Below, in pieces: positions 15,434-20,821 of a DNA stretch of 21,400 bases. Below the pieces are notes generated by a model. That model searched no databases. It was not told where the DNA came from and worked only from the letters and a program-made list of their open reading frames with translations. The position numbers and the translations under genes were made by a program. How positions within the stretch are numbered: position 1 is the first letter of the stretch; each line of letters begins with the position of its first letter. Source of the stretch: an uncultured Oscillospiraceae bacterium (GTDB lineage: Bacteria > Bacillota > Clostridia > Oscillospirales > Oscillospiraceae); contig CAJULM010000048.1 of assembly GCA_910587285.1 (NCBI GenBank), positions 1-21,400 of the forward strand. Direction: 5' to 3'.

Positions 15434-16383
15434 CAAGGAAAGCCCCCTTTCTTGTGGGTGACCGTGGTGCCGTCCGGAAGATACTCGATCACGTTATGAA
15501 TACGGCGGAGGAACGCCCGCCAGGTTTCGGGCCTGTCCCACTGTTCCGTGTGGTATTGTTTCTCCAATGGCAGATTAGACGTAATATAAACCTGTGTATA
15601 ACAGGCCACCCGGTCACTGTACCGGGCCGGGAGGTATAGCGGATAGATGTCCAGATAGTTGAGCATATCCTCAATAGGTATCTGCCCGCTGAACTCCTCA
15701 AACACCAGCACGTCCTGACCGTTGTAGCCGTCAAAGGAAATCCCTCTTGTGGCTCTATAATTGGTGACACGACAAATATTTCTTGCTTCATGCTTTTGAT
15801 AGATTCCCCATGTCTTGCCTGTTCCGCTGGCTCCATAGAGGTACGTCACTTCCAGGGGCCGGTTTTCCACAGCGTACTTTTCCGCCGTCAAGGTCTGCCG
15901 GAGCAAATCTATCTCTCGTACCCGGAAAGCGAGGCCGGGGTTATCGTCTATAATTTCCGTGGTGGACAGGCCAGCCCGGATATTTTGGACAAGGCGAAAC
16001 ATCTGCGGGGCCTTTTCCTCTTTTTCGGCGGGGAGATCGCCCCATTCCTCAAATGTTCCCTCCACAGAGGTTTCCACCTTGTCTGTCTCCGCCCATCGGC
16101 CCTCTTTTCGGATGTATTCCCTGTTTTCCCTGGCACTTCCATACGCTTTCTCCAAGTGCGCGGTTGGAAAACGGTTTTTGAGGGTAGAAAAACGGACGGG
16201 CGATGGAGCATAGAGGAAAATGTGGGTGTGGTACGTTCCTGTTGCTGCTACTTCATCCGCCATGCACCAGTAGGCGGGAGAAAATTTTTGCAAAATATTT
16301 ACCAGGGCGCTGTGGTCAAGTCCAGCCTCCAATGGGTTGTTGATGACCAGCGCCCACTTGCGGGATTGCTGATTGTTTCCCAT
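15433..16383 (-). CDS. CRESS-virus-like Rep: HUH endonuclease plus SF3 helicase
   Basis: A 316-aa rolling-circle initiator resembling circovirus Rep. The HUH endonuclease part has motif I WALVINNP (10-17), motif II with the metal-binding HTH (His52, His54 in TYHTHIFLY) and motif III YIRK with the nicking Tyr90 and Lys93 in an NREYIRKEG context. An EWGD linker follows at 113-116. The helicase part has Walker A GASGTGKT (184-191), Walker B VLVFEEF (225-231) and motif C ITSN (267-270), the order of superfamily 3. Related bacterial proteins (PF02407-PF00910 architecture) act as initiators or relaxases of plasmids and mobilizable elements. ATG 16383 follows GAGGAGG. A hairpin origin candidate lies immediately upstream on the same strand (16418-16450). 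Confidence 0.92.
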   Translation of the reverse strand: MGNNQQSRKWALVINNPLEAGLDHSALVNILQKFSPAYWCMADEVAATGTYHTHIFLYAPSPVRFSTLKNRFPTAHLEKAYGSARENREYIRKEGRWAETDKVETSVEGTFEEWGDLPAEKEEKAPQMFRLVQNIRAGLSTTEIIDDNPGLAFRVREIDLLRQTLTAEKYAVENRPLEVTYLYGASGTGKTWGIYQKHEARNICRVTNYRATRGISFDGYNGQDVLVFEEFSGQIPIEDMLNYLDIYPLYLPARYSDRVACYTQVYITSNLPLEKQYHTEQWDRPETWRAFLRRIHNVIEYLPDGTTVTHKKGGFP

Positions 16384-16400
16384 GTAAGCCTCCTCTTTTT

Positions 16401-16414
16401 GCTACATGCTACAT
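16401..16414. repeat. Tandem 7-bp direct repeats (iteron-like)
   Basis: GCTACAT occurs twice head to tail (16401-16407 and 16408-16414), between the origin hairpin and the rep ribosome binding site. In circoviruses and geminiviruses short tandem repeats beside the hairpin are the Rep-binding sites; the same role is inferred here. Confidence 0.55.
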
Positions 16415-16417
16415 GAT

Positions 16418-16450
16418 TGCCATAAGGGGTAATACTTGCCCCTTATGGCA
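16418..16450 (-). other. Candidate CRESS-type replication/transfer origin hairpin
   Basis: Perfect 12-bp arms (TGCCATAAGGGG, 16418-16429, and CCCCTTATGGCA, 16439-16450) enclose a 9-nt loop. On the minus strand, the rep-coding strand, loop plus first stem base read AAGTATTAC (16437 down to 16429). This fits the NANTATTAC nonanucleotide nicked by circovirus and geminivirus Reps. The predicted nick, by analogy with TATT/AC, falls between 16431 and 16430. The rep start codon is 35 nt further downstream. Confidence 0.75.
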
Positions 16451-16453
16451 AGA

Positions 16454-16534
16454 GGGCGGCGCCGGCGTTGCCGCCGGGGGACACTTTCTTTAAGAGAAAT
16501 TGTCCTATCCCCGTCTGCCCCGCCGGCGCCGCCC
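16454..16534. repeat. GC-rich 14-bp perfect inverted repeat beside the origin hairpin
   Basis: GGGCGGCGCCGGCG (16454-16467) and its exact complement (16521-16534) are separated by 53 nt. That spacer contains nested complementary pieces (GGACA/TGTCC and TTTCT/AGAAA). It fills the gap between the 105-aa gene and the origin hairpin. It has no T-run, so it is not a standard terminator. A second-strand origin or a Rep/accessory-protein landing structure is possible. Confidence 0.6.
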
Positions 16535-16540
16535 AATGCG

Positions 16541-16858
16541 TCAGGTCTTGACGTTCACCAAATGGATGCCTGTGGCCTTGGCTCCCACCTGGGGCTGGCC
16601 CTGGCTCCAATAGATGAACACCTCCAAATTGTCGAAGCGCACCTCCACATAGCCGTCCGGGGCCTCCATGAGCTGCTTGCCGTCGATTCGCACGTTGATT
16701 TTATCCAGGCCCTTTTCAGGCATGGCGACGGCATAACGGTAACCCAGAATGGTATCCGTCCGGCGGTTGTCCTTGTACTCGTAGGCCGGGGACACATCCA
16801 CCAGCCACAGCTTGTTTCCCAGGCTCCTGGGGTCGATCATCAAGTCAGTAATTTTCAC
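16541..16858 (-). CDS. Conserved-looking 105-aa element protein of unknown function
   Basis: A 105-aa soluble protein that appears all-β (KLWLVDVSPAYEYKDN, GYRYAVAMPEK, VEVRFDNLEVFIYW). I do not recognise the family with confidence. Position upstream of rep and ftsK is where Tn916-type elements carry the small DUF961-type proteins (orf22/orf23), so a comparable accessory role in DNA processing is possible. The start is GTG 16858 with AGGAGG 7 nt upstream; no better ATG exists before residue 7. A dyad and a -10-like TATGAT lie upstream (16920-16947). The stop codon abuts the GC-rich inverted repeat beside the origin. Confidence 0.75.
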   Translation of the reverse strand: MKITDLMIDPRSLGNKLWLVDVSPAYEYKDNRRTDTILGYRYAVAMPEKGLDKINVRIDGKQLMEAPDGYVEVRFDNLEVFIYWSQGQPQVGAKATGIHLVNVKT

Positions 16859-16919
16859 GAAATTTCCTCCTGTTCTGTCGTGGACGGCGTTTGGCCTGAA
16901 CGCCTGCCCGTGGATAGGG

Positions 16920-16947
16920 CCACAAGTCCTTGTGTGGTTCTATCATA
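16920..16947 (-). promoter_or_regulatory. Possible promoter/operator for the 105-aa protein and rep run
   Basis: On the minus strand a -10-like TATGAT (16947-16942) is followed at once by the dyad CACAAG-TC-CTTGTG (16921-16934), placed where the transcript would start. No good -35 is visible. An operator for one of the element's HTH proteins is plausible but weakly supported. Confidence 0.35.
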
Positions 16948-17000
16948 GCCCATGACAAAACAAAAAGGGTTTCGCCGGAGAAACTTCCAAAAACAAAGAA

Positions 17001-17033
17001 TACCGCCGCCCTGTGCTGTCCAGGACGGCGGTA
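17001..17033 (-). terminator. Terminator after the leftward HTH gene
   Basis: On the minus strand a 12-bp stem (TACCGCCGTCCT with AGGGCGGCGGTA, one wobble) is followed by TTCTTTGTTTTT. It starts 5 nt after the HTH gene's stop. Confidence 0.7.
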
Positions 17034-17037
17034 CTGT

Positions 17038-17415
17038 TTACTCGTCATTCGCATTTCCCAACAGTGGAAGTCCTTGTTCATACAATCGGCAATTCACCTC
17101 ATGGACGCTCAAATGCTGTTCAAGCCCTTCGCGCCAGATCGCCCACTGAGGGAAAGCCGCCAGCAATAATTTATCCCCCTCGGCTTTATCCAGTTTAAAG
17201 GCACAGCAGACCGCCATGACGATATTTGCCGTTGGCTGATAGGTACGCCCTTTGTCGTTGCTATCACGCAGTATACGGCTGACGGTTGTTTTAGACAGAT
17301 TACTTTCTTTTGCCAGGAAAGCGGCGTTCCAGCCTTTTTCCTGCAACAATCCTCTGACTAAATTACTGAATGTCTCAGTTTGACCTGGGCCTTGCCTCGG
17401 CTGTTGTAAAGCCAA
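17038..17415 (-). CDS. Helix-turn-helix transcriptional regulator of the element
   Basis: About 125 aa. A Cro/C1-type helix-turn-helix lies at roughly residues 17-75 (FSNLVRGLLQEKGWNAAFLAKESN then LSKTTVSRILRD). The rest is helical and contains the QWAIWREGLEQHL segment. It should bind DNA as a dimer and control the element's leftward genes. The frame opens just after a TGA (17431-17433), and no ATG occurs before about residue 68. Translation must therefore start at TTG 17415 or another alternative codon, or depend on the short leader ORF that ends 23 nt upstream. A terminator follows directly, so the downstream genes need a further promoter or read-through. The start is uncertain; the family is fairly clear. 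Confidence 0.75.
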   Translation of the reverse strand: MALQQPRQGPGQTETFSNLVRGLLQEKGWNAAFLAKESNLSKTTVSRILRDSNDKGRTYQPTANIVMAVCCAFKLDKAEGDKLLLAAFPQWAIWREGLEQHLSVHEVNCRLYEQGLPLLGNANDE

Positions 17416-17438
17416 GACCAGAGCCTCAGATCATTTGA

Positions 17439-17522
17439 TTATAAGGGCTTGCTGTCGGAGGCGGCACAGGTTAATTTGCGCTTGTGTGTCCTATGGTAAA
17501 ACAAGTAGCATTTATGTTCCAT
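17439..17522 (-). CDS. Possible 27-aa leader peptide before the HTH gene
   Basis: An ORF of 27 codons (MEHKCYLFYHRTHKRKLTC..., Cys- and Lys/Arg-rich) begins at ATG 17522 with a perfect AAGGAGG (17537-17531) and 8-nt spacing, the best ribosome binding site in this region. Four bases of that site lie inside a 10-bp inverted repeat (17534-17543 with 17590-17599), so the site could be masked in RNA. It ends 23 nt before the TTG of the HTH gene. It may be a regulatory leader rather than a working protein. No homolog is recognised. Confidence 0.4.
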   Translation of the reverse strand: MEHKCYLFYHRTHKRKLTCAASDSKPL

Positions 17523-17533
17523 AGCGGCCACCT

Positions 17534-17599
17534 CCTTTCGTGAATACGCATCGGTGGATTTTTACCCACCTCCGACGCGCAAAGCCCGATCACGAAAGG
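17534..17599 (-). repeat. 10-bp inverted repeat overlapping the leader ribosome binding site
   Basis: CCTTTCGTGA (17534-17543) pairs with TCACGAAAGG (17590-17599). Inner pieces around GGTGG/CCACC can extend it. On the minus-strand RNA it would cover part of the AAGGAGG of the 27-aa ORF. Confidence 0.55.
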
Positions 17600-17729
17600 T
17601 TTATTGTGCCACAGTCAAACCGTGGCGTTTCGTCTGTGGGGCTGGTAGAAAAGAGCACAGCAAGCCTCTTTCCGTCCCCTCAATGTTCGGACGTGTCATC
17701 GCACGCCCTCGGTCACTTTTTGGATGTTG

Positions 17730-17745
17730 TGCCGCAAATGCGGCA
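17730..17745. repeat. Short GC hairpin
   Basis: TGCCGCA (17730-17736) and TGCGGCA (17739-17745) form a tight 7-bp dyad with two bases between. Confidence 0.5.
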
Positions 17746-17792
17746 TGTTCTTCTGTCAATCTTTTTCAAATTCATTCTGTGGCGGCAAGTAT

Positions 17793-17850
17793 AGGATAAC
17801 AAAATTTCCCACAGTTTTGGTGAACATTTTGTAAAGGTGTTTGTTATCCT
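17793..17850. repeat. 11-bp perfect inverted repeat
   Basis: AGGATAACAAA (17793-17803) and TTTGTTATCCT (17840-17850) are exact complements, with an inner CAAAAT/ATTTTG pair nested inside. It is a possible protein-binding pair or stem. Confidence 0.6.
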
Positions 17851-17877
17851 GTACTGTTCTGTACCTTTTTGCAAGTA

Positions 17878-17953
17878 GCCCAGGCCCCACCCCCTGTCAA
17901 TGGTCAAGATAAACGGCACAGGTGCCGCCATTGACAGGGGGCGGGGTCTGGGC
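17878..17953. repeat. 26-bp near-perfect inverted repeat with inner hairpin
   Basis: Arms 17878-17903 (beginning GCCCAGGCCCC) and 17928-17953 differ at two positions, both tolerated as G-U in RNA. The 24-nt centre holds a second stem CGGCAC/GTGCCG (17914-17927). It is the longest dyad in the window. Confidence 0.75.
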
Positions 17954-17966
17954 TTTTGGTTAAGAA

Positions 17967-17997
17967 AGGGTGTCAGCCGTAGGCTGGCTGACACCCT
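17967..17997 (+). repeat. 12-bp perfect hairpin upstream of the XRE promoter
   Basis: AGGGTGTCAGCC (17967-17978) and GGCTGACACCCT (17986-17997) enclose a 7-nt loop. Followed by GATAAATATTTTG, it could stop leftover transcription entering the XRE promoter. Confidence 0.65.
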
Positions 17998-18028
17998 GAT
18001 AAATATTTTGAGAAAGCGCAAAGCAGTA

Positions 18029-18057
18029 TTTACAAATATTCATATTTGTGATATTCT
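18029..18057 (+). promoter_or_regulatory. Promoter with embedded operator for XRE-HEPN-recombinase operon
   Basis: -35 TTTACA (18029-18034) and -10 TATTCT (18052-18057) have a 17-nt spacer. The perfect dyad ACAAATAT-TC-ATATTTGT (18032-18049) fills that spacer, the classic place for a repressor. AGGAGG precedes the XRE start. Confidence 0.75.
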
Positions 18058-18080
18058 GATTTTGACAGGAGGAATGAGAC

Positions 18081-18455
18081 ATGGAAAAGATCGGGAAACG
18101 GCTCCGAGCCTTGCGGGAGGGCGTCAGGCTGACACAGGTAAACATGGCGGAGATATTAGGCGTTCAGCAGTCCAGGATAAACCGCTATGAAACGGGCCAG
18201 TCCACCCCGGCCCCGGAAATTTTTATCAAGTACGCTGATTATTTCGATGTGTCAATGGATTACCTCTATTGCCGCACCGATGAACCCAGGGGCAAACTGT
18301 ATGACTACCAGCCCCAAGCCCTGAAAGAGAAAACGGAACAGAGCCGGGAAATGCGGGAATTTATAGAAATGTGCTTTGACCCACAAGCACCGGTGAATAA
18401 GCGTCTGAAAGAGACGCTGCTTCGACTTATGACGGAGGAGGTAAATGAGGAATGA
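18081..18455 (+). CDS. XRE-family repressor, first gene of the recombinase operon
   Basis: A 124-aa protein with a textbook Cro/C1 helix-turn-helix at residues 4-60 (IGKRLRALREGVRLTQ, then MAEILGVQQSRINRYETGQ). A short linker and a helical C-terminal dimer region follow. Family members bind palindromic operators and repress their own promoter. The perfect dyad inside its promoter (18032-18049) is the obvious target. AGGAGG lies just upstream of ATG 18081. Its stop codon overlaps the start of the next gene by 4 nt (ATGA), so repressor, HEPN protein and recombinase are made from one message and should be switched together. Confidence 0.9.
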   Translation: MEKIGKRLRALREGVRLTQVNMAEILGVQQSRINRYETGQSTPAPEIFIKYADYFDVSMDYLYCRTDEPRGKLYDYQPQALKEKTEQSREMREFIEMCFDPQAPVNKRLKETLLRLMTEEVNEE

Positions 18456-19165
18456 ATCCACCTTATACACAAGAGCTTGCCATCATTCGAGATTGGATAA
18501 ATGATAGGGATAGACAACTTTTCAGAAATGAACAGATAATTATTTCTCAAACTGAACGGAATCAAATTATCGGTACTATACAAGCAATTGCAAAAGGGAT
18601 TCAACATGAGTATCCTTTTTATTGTCAAGAATTGTTAGCTATACAAAATAAACTATTCTGCAATTCCCCTTTTGTATACGGGGCATATACTATTAAAATT
18701 GCCGTATTTGGTCAACTCTACATTATAATCAAGCATATCAATATAGAGCCTTTAAATCAACGATTATGGCAAGATATTCATCCCAGTATATCAAAAGTAT
18801 CCAAAGATCTTTTTTGTGATGGGCATTTTCCCGCTGCTGCCGAAGCAGCGATTAAAGAGGTTGAATCACAAATGCGAGCTTTCCATAAACAGTTTAAGCC
18901 AACTGCTGTTCCCCCAAAAGATGCCATAAGTTTGATTGGGGTCCTGCTTTCAGAAAATGGACCGTATGCTCTTTGTGATTCTTTAGACATCAGTAGCAAA
19001 AATTATCGTAAAGGTATTCACCAAATATTCGAGGGAACTTTCAGTGCATACAGAAATCCTAATATGCATCAAAATCTTCCTTGTTCACAACGAGAGGCTT
19101 TTGAGCGGATTACTCTAGCGAGCCTAATGATGTACATATTGACAGAAGGGAGGGCAAATCAATGA
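18452..19165 (+). CDS. Ymh-type (TIGR02391) HEPN-superfamily protein
   Basis: A 237-aa protein. The C-terminal ~120 residues match the Ymh/TIGR02391 family: DGHFPAAAEAAIKEVESQMR (about 127-147), a central region, then the motif FSAYRNPNMH with Rx4H at Arg201-His206 and the closing EAFERITLASLMM helix. This family belongs to the HEPN superfamily and is often found in mobile and defence loci; RNase activity is inferred from the Rx4H pair. The first ~110 residues are helical and unassigned. Start and stop codons overlap both neighbours by 4 nt. The gene is more AT-rich than the genes beside it, so it may have been inserted into an older XRE-recombinase pair. Possible roles are element maintenance or phage defence. 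Confidence 0.8.
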   Translation: MNPPYTQELAIIRDWINDRDRQLFRNEQIIISQTERNQIIGTIQAIAKGIQHEYPFYCQELLAIQNKLFCNSPFVYGAYTIKIAVFGQLYIIIKHINIEPLNQRLWQDIHPSISKVSKDLFCDGHFPAAAEAAIKEVESQMRAFHKQFKPTAVPPKDAISLIGVLLSENGPYALCDSLDISSKNYRKGIHQIFEGTFSAYRNPNMHQNLPCSQREAFERITLASLMMYILTEGRANQ

Positions 19166-20799
19166 AAGCTGTAATCTATGCACGATATTCCAGCGACAAC
19201 CAGCGGGAAGAATCCATAGAGGGCCAGCTTCGGGAATGTACCGCCTATTGCATGAAGAATGACATTACCATCTTGAGAACCTACATAGACCGGGCCTTGT
19301 CCGCAAAGACTGACAACCGCCCGGACTTCCAGCGGATGATCAAGGACAGCGCCAAGGGACTTTTTGATACCGTTATTGTCTGGAAACTGGACCGTTTTGC
19401 AAGAAACCGCTATGACAGCGCCAGGTACAAGGCCCAGCTTAAAAAGTATGGAGTAAAAGTCCTGTCCGCCACAGAGAACATCTCAGATGGGCCAGAGGGT
19501 ATTATTCTTGAATCGCTGCTTGAAGGCATGGCTGAATACTACTCTGCGGAGTTGGCGGAGAAAGTCATCCGGGGGCATACAGAGAACGCCTTGAAATGCA
19601 AATATAACGGCGGGACGCCTACTTTCGGTTACAAGATTGACGAGGATAGACACTATCAGCTTGATCCCCGTACCGCCCCTGTCGTGCTGAAGGTTTTCAC
19701 TATGTACGATCAAGGTAAAACCATGAAAGAAATCCGTGACTATCTCAACAGCAAAGGTGTTACCACAGTACGGGGAAAGAAAATCGACCTGAATTTTGTG
19801 GCGGCTGTCCTGCACAACAGAAAATATATCGGTGAATACAGTTATAGGGAAATTGTCACACCGGGCGGCATCCCGGCCATAGTTCCACAGGACCTTTTTG
19901 ATAGGGTACAAGCCAAGACTACAAAAAACAAGAAAGCCCCCGCCCGACATAAAGCAGAGGATGACTATCTATTAACTACCAAGCTGTTTTGTGGGACTTG
20001 TGGCGCTATGATGGTAGACGAGAGCGGCACTAGCAGCCACCAGGGTCGCAAGTATCATTATTATCGGTGTGTCAATACCAAGAAATATAAAACATGTAAT
20101 GCCAAACATAAAAGTGTAAAAAAGGTGCCGCTTGAAAACGCTGTGGTCAATGCGGTCATGGCGAAAGTGATGGATGATAATTTTGTTGAGTATATCACCG
20201 ATGCTGTGATGGACTTACAAGGCCAAGAGAGTACAATTCTTCCCGCACTCCGTAAACAGCTGGAGGAAGCGGAACGAGGCATTAACAATATGCTCAACGC
20301 GATCCAGGCCGGTATTATCACCGAATCAACAAAACAGAGATTAAACGAGTTGGAGCAGCGAAAGAAAGACATTGAATTGCAAATCATTCAAGAGGAAATT
20401 CAATGTCCGCAGTTGAGCCGTGAAGATGTGACATACTGGATCTGCCGTTTTCGCTCTTTAGATGTAACCCAGATGGAAGAACGCCGAAGGCTTATTGATA
20501 GCTTTGTAAATTCTGTCACTGTATTTGATGACTACATTTTAATCACCTTTAACCACAAAGACGGTGAAACCCGGATATCTTTTGACGATATAAAAAGTTC
20601 GGATTTGAAATCGGTCGGGGGACCAACCATAGAAACCTGTTTTTTGATTCGTTCAAAAGCAGGTTTCTTCCTTATCTTAGAAAAAATTCTGGCAAATGAT
20701 CTGTATTCGGCCACCTTTAAAGTACTATTCACTGAAATCTACCATGTAAATCCACATATAAGTAACAATTCACATTATATTAAATATGCTTATCCGTAA
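19162..20799 (+). CDS. Large serine recombinase (site-specific integrase of the element)
   Basis: A 545-aa large serine recombinase, expected to integrate and excise the element between attP and attB. The N-terminal catalytic domain starts AVIYARYSSDNQ with the nucleophile at Ser10 and has KLDRFARNRYD near residue 80. The recombinase domain covers about 165-260 (GYKIDED... IGEYSY). The zinc ribbon uses Cys277, Cys280, Cys303 and Cys312. A coiled coil lies at about 355-410 (LRKQLEEAERGIN... QRKKDIELQ). After ISFDDIKSSDLKS near residue 480 the tail becomes AT-rich and unlike the family core, and a hairpin lies in it. That may mean the reading frame runs across the element end. ATG 19162 overlaps the HEPN gene's stop, with GGGAGG upstream. 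Confidence 0.93.
   Translation: MKAVIYARYSSDNQREESIEGQLRECTAYCMKNDITILRTYIDRALSAKTDNRPDFQRMIKDSAKGLFDTVIVWKLDRFARNRYDSARYKAQLKKYGVKVLSATENISDGPEGIILESLLEGMAEYYSAELAEKVIRGHTENALKCKYNGGTPTFGYKIDEDRHYQLDPRTAPVVLKVFTMYDQGKTMKEIRDYLNSKGVTTVRGKKIDLNFVAAVLHNRKYIGEYSYREIVTPGGIPAIVPQDLFDRVQAKTTKNKKAPARHKAEDDYLLTTKLFCGTCGAMMVDESGTSSHQGRKYHYYRCVNTKKYKTCNAKHKSVKKVPLENAVVNAVMAKVMDDNFVEYITDAVMDLQGQESTILPALRKQLEEAERGINNMLNAIQAGIITESTKQRLNELEQRKKDIELQIIQEEIQCPQLSREDVTYWICRFRSLDVTQMEERRRLIDSFVNSVTVFDDYILITFNHKDGETRISFDDIKSSDLKSVGGPTIETCFLIRSKAGFFLILEKILANDLYSATFKVLFTEIYHVNPHISNNSHYIKYAYP
20632..20667 (+). repeat. Hairpin inside the 3' end of the recombinase gene
   Basis: GAAACCTG (20632-20639) and CAGGTTTC (20660-20667) form the outer stem. 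TTTTGA/TCAAAA forms an inner stem with a small bulge, and TTCTTCC follows. It could be a terminator-like structure or part of an attachment site. Confidence 0.5.
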
Positions 20800-20821
20800 C
20801 TTTCTGAAAGGGGATATCTTC

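Larger units (their letters stand above)
17523..18028. other. Structured non-coding control region between divergent element operons
   Basis: About 500 nt without a convincing gene, packed with inverted repeats listed separately (17534-17599, 17730-17745, 17793-17850, 17878-17953, 17967-17997). It separates the leftward HTH/rep/ftsK set from the rightward XRE/HEPN/recombinase operon. Overlapping open frames of 81 and 84 codons run through 17540-17799, but they lack a good ribosome binding site and overlap each other. It probably carries regulatory RNA structures, operators or a transfer/second-strand origin. Confidence 0.6.
13943..20799. mobile_element. Integrative mobilizable element with CRESS-like Rep (core)
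   Basis: The core holds a 55-aa protein, FtsK-like ATPase, Rep, origin hairpin, 105-aa protein and HTH regulator running left. XRE repressor, HEPN protein and large serine recombinase run right, with a structured region between. No VirB4-like, VirB6-like or peptidoglycan-hydrolase genes are present, so it is not a self-sufficient conjugative element as seen here. The boundaries are those of the core genes. The true ends may lie further left, taking in the defence-like genes after tRNA-Pro, or further right beyond the window. Serine recombinase sites share only a few bases, so I cannot mark att sites. Confidence 0.7.

Noticed and set aside
16454..16534. The GC-rich inverted repeat as the terminator of the 105-aa gene
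   Set aside because: The 53-nt spacer between the arms and the lack of a T-run do not fit an intrinsic terminator.
17540..17799. Two overlapping plus-strand ORFs of 84 and 81 codons in the structured region
   Set aside because: No good ribosome binding site, they overlap each other, and they run through inverted repeats. More likely conserved non-coding DNA mis-read as protein.
9102..20626. Shared GGGGACCA at about 9102-9109 and 20619-20626 as a possible att direct repeat
   Set aside because: Only 8 bp, flanks do not match, and a chance match of this size between two such regions is not unlikely.
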